This document shows, piece after piece, positions 1 to 6,055 of a DNA stretch of 15,329 nt. The DNA is from AM-2324 sp964225135. GTDB lineage: Bacteria > Bacteroidota > Bacteroidia > Chitinophagales > Saprospiraceae. Position numbers and translations under genes: made by a program. Position 1 is the stretch's first letter. Each line of letters starts with the position of its first letter. The DNA lies in NCBI GenBank assembly GCA_964225135.1, contig CAXQNQ010000123.1, positions 1-15,329 on the forward strand. Reading direction: 5' to 3'. The notes under the pieces are model-generated. The model did not search any database. It saw only the letters and a program-made list of their open reading frames with translations, and was not told the DNA's origin.

Positions 1-131
1 GAGATATCTACATCTGAAATATCATTTGAAGTCAACATAGGTTCATAATAGAATCTTGGATCAATCTGGGCAGCTTTGAGTTGTGCCTGGAATGCCAAAT
101 CAATGTGATCTCCTTTCCGATCTTCAGACAT
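1..131 (-). CDS. fni: Type 2 isopentenyl-diphosphate delta-isomerase, N-terminal fragment
   Basis: Only the first 43 codons are in the window; the gene runs off the left edge. The visible protein starts MSEDRKGDHIDLAFQAQ and continues with DPRFYYEPM. This is the usual N-terminus of Bacteroidota type 2 (FMN- and NADPH-dependent) IPP isomerases, in which a DRK-x-DHI segment is followed by a RFYYEPML-type segment. The family interconverts isopentenyl and dimethylallyl diphosphate in cytosolic isoprenoid synthesis. The ATG at 129-131 is chosen because the family similarity begins right there. It is transcribed divergently from the ribosomal protein block, and a TAACTTTG box lies about 45 bp upstream. 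The FMN-binding barrel is not visible, so the identification rests on this N-terminal signature alone. Confidence 0.8.
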   Translation of the reverse strand, partial: MSEDRKGDHIDLAFQAQLKAAQIDPRFYYEPMLTSNDISDVDI

Positions 132-176
132 AGCAAGTGGTTTTGTTTAGTTTTTTTTTAAACAAATAGCGTACAA

Positions 177-184
177 CAAAGTTA
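177..184 (-). promoter_or_regulatory. Putative Bacteroidota -7 box for fni
   Basis: Read on the minus strand the site is TAACTTTG, an exact match to the Bacteroidota -7 consensus TAnnTTTG, and would give a leader of roughly 40 nt before the fni ATG. I see no clear -33 TTTG at the right distance, so this is a consensus-only call. Confidence 0.4.
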
Positions 185-365
185 AGGCCATTGACTCTAA
201 ATCAGAAAAATTAAGTCCCCGATTATCGAGTAAAAAACCAATTTGCACCTATTTAGGATACTGAAAATCAGTAATTAACAAGAAGTGTTGAAAATTTTTG
301 TGCGATTTTTTCGCTGATAATCAACGAGTTACATATTACTACTAGCTAAAATTTCTCAAAAATGC

Positions 366-396
366 TTGTTTATTGAAACTTATAAATGTACCTTTG
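366..396 (+). promoter_or_regulatory. Putative promoter of the rplM operon
   Basis: TACCTTTG at 389-396 matches the Bacteroidota -7 consensus TAnnTTTG exactly. A TTG at 366-368 lies 20 nt upstream of it, within the usual spacing for the -33 element. Transcription would begin near 402-404, leaving a leader of about 60 nt before the GTG start of rplM. This is the best-formed promoter in the window, and its position suits a highly expressed ribosomal operon. Confidence 0.6.
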
Positions 397-406
397 CAAC
401 CGCTAA

Positions 407-418
407 AGCAGTACTGCT
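407..418 (+). other. Palindrome in the rplM leader
   Basis: AGCAGTACTGCT is a perfect 12-bp palindrome just downstream of the expected transcription start. As RNA it could only form a short stem with a GUAC loop; as DNA it could be an operator. Autoregulatory leaders are common in ribosomal protein operons, but nothing here proves one. Confidence 0.25.
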
Positions 419-464
419 GCAAATTTTAAAAAAGCAATTAAGTAATAACCAAAAATAAGAGGTT

Positions 465-908
465 GTGGATCATTTAAGTTATAAGACAAAATCTGCAAAG
501 AAAGAGGAGGTACAACGCAATTGGTATATCGTTGATGCAGAAGGTGAAGTAGTAGGTCGCCTTTGTACCAAGATTGCGCATGTATTGAGAGGAAAGCACA
601 AGCCGTCCTACACACCTCATGTTGACTGTGGTGATAATGTTATTGTTATCAATGCTGATAAAGTACGTTTCACTGGAGCAAAGACTGAACAGAAAGAGTA
701 TGTAAGATACTCTGGATACCCAGGTGGACAAAAGAAAGCTACTCCAGCTGACCTTTTGGCTAAGAAGCCTGAGGCTATTGTTGAGAATGCAGTAAGAGGT
801 ATGCTACCTAAGACTAAATTAGGAAGGGCAATGTTTAAAAAATTGTTTGTTTACACAGGCACAGAGCATCCACATGAGGCTCAGAAGCCACAGACAATGG
901 AATTCTAA
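465..908 (+). CDS. rplM: 50S ribosomal protein L13 (uL13)
   Basis: This is the large-subunit protein uL13, an early assembly protein that binds 23S rRNA. The 147-residue product has the expected length and shows family features: NWYIVDAEG near residue 19, GRLCTKIAHVLRGKHKPSYTP, then VDCGDNVIVINADK, the YSGYPGG segment, VRGMLPKTKLGR and a C-terminal VYTGTEHPHEAQ. The start is GTG: an in-frame TAA sits 9 nt upstream (456-458), no ATG is available, and the DHLSYKT segment that follows is the normal Bacteroidota L13 N-terminus. A purine run (AAGAGG) lies only 2 nt before the GTG, too close to act as a standard Shine-Dalgarno. It is the first gene of the block, 23 bp before rpsI. Confidence 0.97.
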   Translation: MDHLSYKTKSAKKEEVQRNWYIVDAEGEVVGRLCTKIAHVLRGKHKPSYTPHVDCGDNVIVINADKVRFTGAKTEQKEYVRYSGYPGGQKKATPADLLAKKPEAIVENAVRGMLPKTKLGRAMFKKLFVYTGTEHPHEAQKPQTMEF

Positions 909-931
909 AAATTAAAAGGTAATTCTTCGAT

Positions 932-1321
932 ATGGAAATGATAAATAAAATCGGTAGAAGAAAAGCTTCAGTTGCCCGCCTTTATATGAAAAAAGGCTCA
1001 GGTAATATTACCGTTAATGGAAAAGATTACAAAGAGTATTTTCCACAACAGCATATTCAAGGAAAAATAACTGAGCCTTTCGGTACACTTGAAGTTGAGC
1101 ATAATGTTTACGACATCAAAGTAACCGTAAGAGGTGGTGGTTTTAAAGGACAGGCAGATGCGATTAGATTGGCGCTTTCAAGAGCTCTAGTTGAATTGAA
1201 TCCTGACTTCCGTAAGCCGTTGAAAGATCAGAAATATCTTATGCGTGATTCAAGAGTAGTTGAGCGTAAGAAATATGGTAAACCTAAAGCAAGAAAGAGC
1301 TTCCAGTTCTCCAAGCGTTAA
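932..1321 (+). CDS. rpsI: 30S ribosomal protein S9 (uS9)
   Basis: This small-subunit protein reaches the P-site tRNA with its C-terminal tail. The product is 129 residues, normal for the family. It starts MEMINKIGRRKASVARLY, the conserved N-terminus, has the GGGFKGQADAIRLALSRAL core near residues 68-86, and ends in the basic tail ARKSFQFSKR, with the near-universal SKR terminus intact. It follows rplM by 23 bp, the classical rplM-rpsI pair, and must be co-transcribed with it. The ATG at 932 is supported by the family N-terminus. Confidence 0.97.
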   Translation: MEMINKIGRRKASVARLYMKKGSGNITVNGKDYKEYFPQQHIQGKITEPFGTLEVEHNVYDIKVTVRGGGFKGQADAIRLALSRALVELNPDFRKPLKDQKYLMRDSRVVERKKYGKPKARKSFQFSKR

Positions 1322-1377
1322 TCTTTGGAGTTATTTGGAACAAGTTTTTTTCTTTGAACTTTATAATGTTAAGAATA

Positions 1378-2103
1378 ATGGAAAAGCCAACATATAAAAA
1401 GTTACTTGATGCCGGTGTTCACTTCGGCCACTTAAAGAAAAAGTGGAACCCTAAAATGTCTCCATACATCTTCATGGAGCGTAAAGGAATTCACATCATA
1501 GACCTTAACCGTACATCAGAGTGTATGGAAACTGCTGCTGATGCAATGCGTCAGATGGCTAAATCAGGAAAGAAAATCCTTTTCGTCGCTACTAAAAAGC
1601 AAGCGCGCAAAATCGTTACTGAAGCAGCTCTTTCAGTAGGTATGCCATTTGTTACTGAGCGTTGGTTAGGTGGTATGCTTACCAACTTTGCAACAATCCG
1701 TAAGTCTATCAAAAAGATGCAGACTATCGATCGTATGCTACAAGATGGAACAGCATCTAATATGACTAAGAAAGAGATCCTAACTCTAACGCGTGAGCGT
1801 AATAAATTGGAGAAAATTCTTGGTGGTATTGCAAACTTGAACCGTATTCCTCATGCAGTATTTGTTGTGGATATCGTTCATGAGCACCTTGCTATCAAAG
1901 AAGCACACAAACTTGGCCTTCGTACATTCGGTATGGTGGATACAAATTCTGACCCAGGTCAGGTACACTTCCCAATTCAAGCGAATGATGATGCATCTAA
2001 ATCAATCGAATTGATCGTTAACTACGCAACTAGTGCTATCAAGGAAGGTTTAGAGGAGCGCAGAAAGTCGAAAGACGCTGAAGAAGCTGCCGCTGCTGAG
2101 TAA
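1378..2103 (+). CDS. rpsB: 30S ribosomal protein S2 (uS2)
   Basis: S2 is needed for full translational activity of the 30S subunit and binds at its head-body junction near S1, where S1 is present. The 241-residue product begins MEKPTYKKLLDAGVHFGH, with the family signatures AGVHFGHLKKKWNP, YIFMERKGIHIIDL, the TERWLGGMLTNF segment and VVDIVHEHLAIKEAHKLG. The C-terminus is a short charged and alanine-rich tail. The frame is open further upstream to a TTG at 1354 and an ATG at 1366. ATG 1378 is preferred because S2 homologues start a few residues before the LLDAGVHFGH motif. The gap to rpsI is 56 bp with no terminator, so it probably belongs to the same operon. Confidence 0.95.
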   Translation: MEKPTYKKLLDAGVHFGHLKKKWNPKMSPYIFMERKGIHIIDLNRTSECMETAADAMRQMAKSGKKILFVATKKQARKIVTEAALSVGMPFVTERWLGGMLTNFATIRKSIKKMQTIDRMLQDGTASNMTKKEILTLTRERNKLEKILGGIANLNRIPHAVFVVDIVHEHLAIKEAHKLGLRTFGMVDTNSDPGQVHFPIQANDDASKSIELIVNYATSAIKEGLEERRKSKDAEEAAAAE

Positions 2104-2145
2104 TTTAATTATCAATTTATTTACACGAAATAAATCGAGATGTTG

Positions 2146-2172
2146 GAGGAAATTTAGTTATTAGATTTCCTC
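2146..2172 (+). other. Hairpin between rpsB and tsf
   Basis: GAGGAAAT (2146-2153) and ATTTCCTC (2165-2172) are perfect complements. Adding a G-U and an A-U pair gives a stem of about 10 bp with a 7-nt loop. No clean T-run follows, so it is a weak terminator at best. It may be an attenuator or processing site that lowers tsf relative to rpsB, or a regulatory element. Its 3' arm ends 2 nt before a TATATTTG box. Confidence 0.45.
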
Positions 2173-2174
2173 TA

Positions 2175-2182
2175 TATATTTG
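2175..2182 (+). promoter_or_regulatory. Putative internal promoter box for tsf
   Basis: TATATTTG matches the TAnnTTTG consensus exactly and lies 34 bp before the chosen tsf ATG. The possible -33 element (TTTA at 2153-2156) is weak. An internal promoter for tsf is plausible but unproven. Confidence 0.35.
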
Positions 2183-2215
2183 AACATATTTTTTAAAAAC
2201 AATACTCTTTTAGAC

Positions 2216-3046
2216 ATGAGTAAAATTTCTGCTGCTGACGTAAAAAAGCTTCGCGATCTTACAGGCGCCGGTATGATGGACTGTAAAAAAGCATTAGCTG
2301 AAGCAAATGGTGATATCGAAAAAGCAATCGAAGAACTTCGTAAGAAAGGTCAAAAGCTATCTGCAAAGAGAGCTGACCGCGATGCGAATGAAGGTGTTGT
2401 AATTGCAATCACTAGTGATGATAACACAACAGGTATTGTGGTGCGTCTAGGATGTGAAACAGATTTCGTTGCTAAAAACGAAGATTTCATTATGCTTGCT
2501 CAAAACTTCGCTGATATCGCTTTAAAATACAAGCCTGCTGATCTTGATTCATTGCTTGCACTACCATATGAAAACATCTCTGTAGGTGAGAAAGTTATCG
2601 AGCAGGTAGGTGTAATCGGTGAGAAAGTAGAAATCAGTGCATATGGTATCGTTGAGGCACCAATGGTTACTCCATACATCCACGCTGGCTACAAAGCTGG
2701 TGTTGTTGTAGGTTTCAATAAAGCATCTGATAATTTCACTACTGCTGGAAAAGATGTTGCTATGCAAATTGCAGCAATGTCTCCTATCGCAGTAAACGAA
2801 GAAGGTGTTGATTCTTCTGTAATCGAAAAAGAAATCGAAATCGGTAAAGAACAAGCAAGAGCTGAAGGTAAACCAGAGCAAATGCTTGAGCGTATCGCAG
2901 AAGGTAAATTGAAGAAATTCTTCAAAGAAAGAACATTGCTTAACCAGGTATTCGTAAAAGATAGTAAACAAACTATCGCTTCTTACCTGCAGAGCGAAGA
3001 TAGTGACCTTACTGTTACTGACTTCAAACATGTAACATTAGGATAA
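2216..3046 (+). CDS. tsf: Translation elongation factor Ts
   Basis: EF-Ts is the nucleotide exchange factor that recycles EF-Tu-GDP to EF-Tu-GTP in the cytosol. The 276-residue product shows the N-terminal UBA-like domain (VKKLRDLTGAGMMDCKKAL, then EKAIEELRKKG) and the core motif CETDFVAKNEDF near residues 79-90, followed by the two dimerisation subdomains. The length is normal for Bacteroidota. The frame is open 12 codons further upstream, but ATG 2216 is chosen because homologues begin only a few residues before the DVKKLRDLTGAGMMDCK segment. It lies 112 bp after rpsB, separated by a hairpin and a possible promoter, and ends at a strong terminator. Confidence 0.96.
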   Translation: MSKISAADVKKLRDLTGAGMMDCKKALAEANGDIEKAIEELRKKGQKLSAKRADRDANEGVVIAITSDDNTTGIVVRLGCETDFVAKNEDFIMLAQNFADIALKYKPADLDSLLALPYENISVGEKVIEQVGVIGEKVEISAYGIVEAPMVTPYIHAGYKAGVVVGFNKASDNFTTAGKDVAMQIAAMSPIAVNEEGVDSSVIEKEIEIGKEQARAEGKPEQMLERIAEGKLKKFFKERTLLNQVFVKDSKQTIASYLQSEDSDLTVTDFKHVTLG

Positions 3047-3052
3047 TCAAAC

Positions 3053-3085
3053 AAAAAGGATAAGCAAATTGCTTATCCTTTTTTT
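3053..3085 (+). terminator. Rho-independent terminator after tsf
   Basis: The arms AAAAAGGATAAGC (3053-3065) and GCTTATCCTTTTT (3071-3083) are a perfect 13-bp stem around a 5-nt AAATT loop, followed by further T residues for a run of seven. It begins 7 nt after the tsf stop codon and closes the ribosomal protein/EF-Ts block, separating it from pyrH. Confidence 0.92.
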
Positions 3086-3135
3086 ATTTCTTACAAGCCC
3101 TACTTTTTCATAGGCCTAAATCCCGAAGTATTTTT

Positions 3136-3143
3136 TAACTTTG
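3136..3143 (+). promoter_or_regulatory. Putative -7 box for pyrH
   Basis: TAACTTTG is an exact TAnnTTTG match in the 125 bp between the tsf terminator and pyrH, where a promoter is required. A leader of about 60 nt would result. The -33 region is only T-rich (about 3105-3109) and badly spaced. Confidence 0.4.
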
Positions 3144-3210
3144 ACTAATTTGTAAACTATCTCATCAAGTCATATTTTGGCTTATACTAAATCTTACAAC
3201 CAAATCTTGT

Positions 3211-3915
3211 ATGAAGTATAAAAGAGTCTTATTGAAGTTAAGTGGTGAAAGTTTAATGGGGGAGAAAAGTTTTGGAATATCTCCTGATATGTTAGTCCAT
3301 TATTCTAAACAAATAAAGGCCATAACTGAAATGGGTGTTCAAGTCGCCGTAGTTATTGGTGGAGGAAATATCTTCAGAGGACTACAAGCCGCAGATTCAG
3401 GAATAGAACGTGTACAAGGTGATTACATGGGTATGATGGCCACTGTAATAAACGGAATGGCGCTACAATCTGCCCTCGAAACGCATGGCATGCATACTCG
3501 TTTGATTTCTGCCATAGAAATGAAAGAAATCGCAGAACCCTATATCCGAAGAAGAGCAGCTAGACATCTAGAAAAAGGGAGAGTGGTTATTTTCTCAGCT
3601 GGTACAGGAAGTCCATACTTCACAACTGATTCTGCTGCAGCCTTGCGCTCTAATGAGATTAGTGCAGATGTATTACTCAAAGGAACTCGGGTAGACGGAA
3701 TCTATTCTGCTGACCCAGAAAAAGATCCTAATGCTGTTAAATACACTTCCATCAGCTTCGATGATGTAATTTCTAAAGGACTTAATGTGATGGACATGAC
3801 TGCATTTACCATGTGTAGTGAAAATAATATGCCCATCATCGTATTCGATATCAACAATCCTGAGAATCTTAAAAAGATCATTCAAGGTGAACCCGTTGGA
3901 ACATTAGTGCAATAA
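3211..3915 (+). CDS. pyrH: UMP kinase
   Basis: This enzyme phosphorylates UMP to UDP with ATP in pyrimidine nucleotide synthesis, and belongs to the amino-acid kinase fold rather than the eukaryotic UMP/CMP kinase family. The 234-residue protein has the phosphate-binding KLSGE (9-13), the glycine loop IGGGNIFRG (49-57), GDYMGMMAT (70-78) and the UMP/ATP-site segment GTGSPYFTTDSAAALR (131-146), followed by KGTRVDGIYSADPEKDP. It follows rpsB-tsf as in many bacteria, but the usual next gene frr is absent; instead the gene converges on a ferredoxin reductase. Its stop codon lies within the shared terminator. Confidence 0.97.
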   Translation: MKYKRVLLKLSGESLMGEKSFGISPDMLVHYSKQIKAITEMGVQVAVVIGGGNIFRGLQAADSGIERVQGDYMGMMATVINGMALQSALETHGMHTRLISAIEMKEIAEPYIRRRAARHLEKGRVVIFSAGTGSPYFTTDSAAALRSNEISADVLLKGTRVDGIYSADPEKDPNAVKYTSISFDDVISKGLNVMDMTAFTMCSENNMPIIVFDINNPENLKKIIQGEPVGTLVQ

Positions 3916-3943
3916 AAAAGGCGGTCAAATGACCGCCTTTTTT
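3914..3943. terminator. Bidirectional terminator shared by pyrH and the reductase gene
   Basis: AAAAAAGGCGGTCA (3914-3927) and TGACCGCCTTTTTT (3930-3943) are a perfect 14-bp inverted repeat. The A-run on one side and T-run on the other give a U-tract in both directions. The stop codon of pyrH (3913-3915) and that of the minus-strand gene (3942-3944) fall in the two arms. Confidence 0.93.
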
Positions 3944-5015
3944 ATTGATTAAAATCTATCCTCAATGATTCACTCGTTGCCTGTGCCTGACAACATAAGA
4001 TATAACCCTGATCAACTTCTTCTTTATCTAAGGCTGAATGCTCTTTCATATACACAGTTCCCGTTTCTAATTTGGCCACACAAGAGGAGCAAGCACCTGC
4101 TCGACAGGAATATGGTGCATCCAAACCGGCCTTAATCATAGCATCTAATATATTCTCCCCAGCCTTAGTTGAGATAGTTGTTTCCTCTCCGTCCTGAACA
4201 ACAGTAACACTGCTGGCCATACCCTTACTTGTGTCTTGACTAATAAAGAATAATTCTTTGTGTATTTGCTTGGAGGAAAAACCACTCGCCTCAAATGCTT
4301 TTATGGAAGTATCGATTAAGCCCTCTGGTCCACATAAATACACCTGTGAAGCAGCTGTCTTAGGATGAATATCCAAAACACTTTGAATCTTGGCTGCATC
4401 TATACGACCAGTACTCAACTTGTTATCAGAAGTCCAAGGATTCTTTTTAAACTTTCCAAAAAGGCCACCTCCCTTAGAATAAGTATGATATACATAAAGC
4501 TGTCCTTTGTATTTTTGTTCCAATGCCTCCAAGGTTCTGTCAAACATGACACTTTCCTTGTTCTTATTCCCATACATCAAAACTAAAGTAGACATAGACT
4601 GCTCTTCCAAGGCATGCTTTATCATTGATAAGACTGGCGTAATCCCTGAACCTGCTGCAACAAAGAACAAGGTATCTTTACTATGACTCACGGGATTTAA
4701 AACAAACTGTCCGTCTACAGGTACCACCTGAACTGTATCCCCAATTTGCACTTGATCCATAATATGATTGGATACCACCCCGTTTTTCACCCGCTTCACA
4801 GAAACCTGTAAATCCGTTTCAATTGGTGCAGAACATAAAGAATAAGACCTGACTTCATCCTTGCCATTTAGATTAAATACCAAGCTGATAAATTGACCAG
4901 ATTGATAGGCAAAATTATCTTGCGCATCAGATGGAACCTCAAATACTAATGAACAACTATCCTTTGTCTCTGTTTTTTTATCTTTGATTCGTAAATCGAA
5001 TGTCTTAACTTCCAT
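3942..5015 (-). CDS. PaaE-like ferredoxin reductase fused to a [2Fe-2S] ferredoxin domain
   Basis: This is a soluble single-chain electron-transfer protein that moves electrons from NAD(P)H through FAD to a plant-type [2Fe-2S] cluster. Residues 1-110 form the flavin domain with RSYSLCSAP (56-64), the RxYS flavin signature. Residues 114-255 form the nucleotide domain with AAGSGITPVLSMI (120-132) and LCGPEGLI (227-234). Residues 268-357 are the ferredoxin, with C304, C309, C312 and C342 in exact CX4CX2CX29C spacing. The 357-residue length and domain order match PaaE, the reductase of phenylacetyl-CoA epoxidase. No paaABC genes are present. The gene lies head-to-head, 20 bp away, with an AlkB-type hydroxylase, its likely partner (inference). 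Assignment to the family is firm; the physiological acceptor is not known. Confidence 0.9.
   Translation of the reverse strand: MEVKTFDLRIKDKKTETKDSCSLVFEVPSDAQDNFAYQSGQFISLVFNLNGKDEVRSYSLCSAPIETDLQVSVKRVKNGVVSNHIMDQVQIGDTVQVVPVDGQFVLNPVSHSKDTLFFVAAGSGITPVLSMIKHALEEQSMSTLVLMYGNKNKESVMFDRTLEALEQKYKGQLYVYHTYSKGGGLFGKFKKNPWTSDNKLSTGRIDAAKIQSVLDIHPKTAASQVYLCGPEGLIDTSIKAFEASGFSSKQIHKELFFISQDTSKGMASSVTVVQDGEETTISTKAGENILDAMIKAGLDAPYSCRAGACSSCVAKLETGTVYMKEHSALDKEEVDQGYILCCQAQATSESLRIDFNQ
4979..4986 (+). promoter_or_regulatory. Possible -7 box for the AlkB-type hydroxylase gene
   Basis: TATCTTTG matches TAnnTTTG and lies about 50 bp before the hydroxylase ATG, inside the first codons of the opposite-strand reductase. 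The nearest TTTG upstream (4963-4966) is only 12 nt away, too close for a normal -33 element, so support is weak. Confidence 0.25.
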
Positions 5016-5035
5016 AGAAATTGTAATTAATACTT

Positions 5036-6052
5036 ATGCGAAAACTTAAATATCTTGCCGCCTATAGCATTCCACTTTCCACCTATATAGCCTTAGTAGG
5101 CAGTGGGGCTTGGTCATACGCGACACTGATTTTCGCATTCGGCATATTGCCTTTTATTGAATTATTTGCCAAAGGTAATAATAGAAATCTTTCAGAGGCA
5201 GAAGTAGCAACAGAATCTGAACTTAAGATTTACGATGTTCTGTTGATGCTCAATATCCCCGTTCAATTTTACCTAGTATATTTATTTGGAACGATTGTCT
5301 CTACTGAAAGTTTAACCAACTCAGAACTAAGTGGTAAGATTATCAGCTTGGGTATATCAATTGGCACTATAGGTATTAATGTTGCCCATGAACTAGGACA
5401 TCGTAGTGAGCGATTACATCAAACACTTTCTGTCATTCAATTAATCCCAGGGCACTATTCGCATTTCTTTATTGAACATAATTTTGGACACCATAAACAC
5501 GTATCCACTCCTGAAGATCCAGCAACTGCTCGTTATGGAGAAAATATTTATTTCTTTTGGATAAGATCTGTGGTTATGTCCTATATCAGTGCTTGGAAAA
5601 TTGAAACATACACCTTAAACAAAGGATGGACTTTAAAGAATAGGATGATTTGGTTTACCCTTTTGCAAGCAATCTATCTAACTGGGATAGTTCTGCTTTG
5701 GGGTTGGGCCATTTGCTTGTGGATTATACTTGCGGGTATTATAGGATTTCTGCTTTTAGAAAGTGTAAATTATATTGAACACTATGGCTTAGTGCGCAAA
5801 AAGCTTCCAAATGGTAGATACGAACCAGTTCAAATGCATCACAGCTGGAATTCCAATCACACTATGGGGAGAATCATTCTTTACGAGCTAACTCGACACT
5901 CTGACCATCACTTTAAGGCAACGACCAAGTACCAAGTACTTAAACATTATGATGAAAGTCCACAGCTACCCTTAGGATATCCGGCTTCTATACTTCTAGC
6001 CCTTTGTCCGCCACTTTGGTTTTGGCAAATAAATCCATTGGTTCCGCAATAA
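5036..6052 (+). CDS. AlkB-type membrane di-iron alkane/fatty-acyl hydroxylase
   Basis: This is an integral-membrane non-haem di-iron monooxygenase of the AlkB family, which hydroxylates terminal methyl groups of medium-chain alkanes or related chains using O2 and electrons from a redox partner. All histidine boxes are present: HELGHR (118-123), EHNFGHHKHV (147-156), the HYG motif (249-251), WNSNH (271-275) and LTRHSDHH (285-292). Hydrophobic segments lie near residues 8-42, 66-88, 99-117 and 205-242. At 338 residues it is shorter than Pseudomonas AlkB (about 400). It starts 20 bp from the divergent ferredoxin reductase; no rubredoxin gene is in the window. The family is clear, but the substrate (alkane, fatty acid or another lipid chain) cannot be read from the sequence. 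Confidence 0.88.
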   Translation: MRKLKYLAAYSIPLSTYIALVGSGAWSYATLIFAFGILPFIELFAKGNNRNLSEAEVATESELKIYDVLLMLNIPVQFYLVYLFGTIVSTESLTNSELSGKIISLGISIGTIGINVAHELGHRSERLHQTLSVIQLIPGHYSHFFIEHNFGHHKHVSTPEDPATARYGENIYFFWIRSVVMSYISAWKIETYTLNKGWTLKNRMIWFTLLQAIYLTGIVLLWGWAICLWIILAGIIGFLLLESVNYIEHYGLVRKKLPNGRYEPVQMHHSWNSNHTMGRIILYELTRHSDHHFKATTKYQVLKHYDESPQLPLGYPASILLALCPPLWFWQINPLVPQ

Positions 6053-6055
6053 AAT

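Larger units (their letters stand above)
132..464. other. Divergent intergenic region between fni and rplM
   Basis: This 333-bp AT-rich stretch has no credible ORF. It should hold both divergent promoters: a minus-strand box at 177-184 for fni and a plus-strand box at 389-396 for rplM. The middle (about 190-360) shows only a short inverted repeat at 259-273 (6-bp arms, 3-nt gap) and a few T- or A-runs. I see no RNA gene in it. Confidence 0.7.

Noticed and set aside
259..273. TACTGA/TCAGTA inverted repeat upstream of rplM
   Set aside because: It is a short repeat in AT-rich DNA about 90 bp before the predicted promoter; it could be an operator, but chance is as likely.
1354..1377. Upstream TTG or ATG starts for rpsB
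   Set aside because: They would add eight or four residues before the conserved S2 N-terminus; ATG 1378 fits the family better.
2561..3031. A 156-codon minus-strand open frame antisense to tsf
   Set aside because: It lies wholly within the well-supported tsf gene, has an odd Cys/Phe-rich composition typical of antisense frames, and has no recognisable domain.
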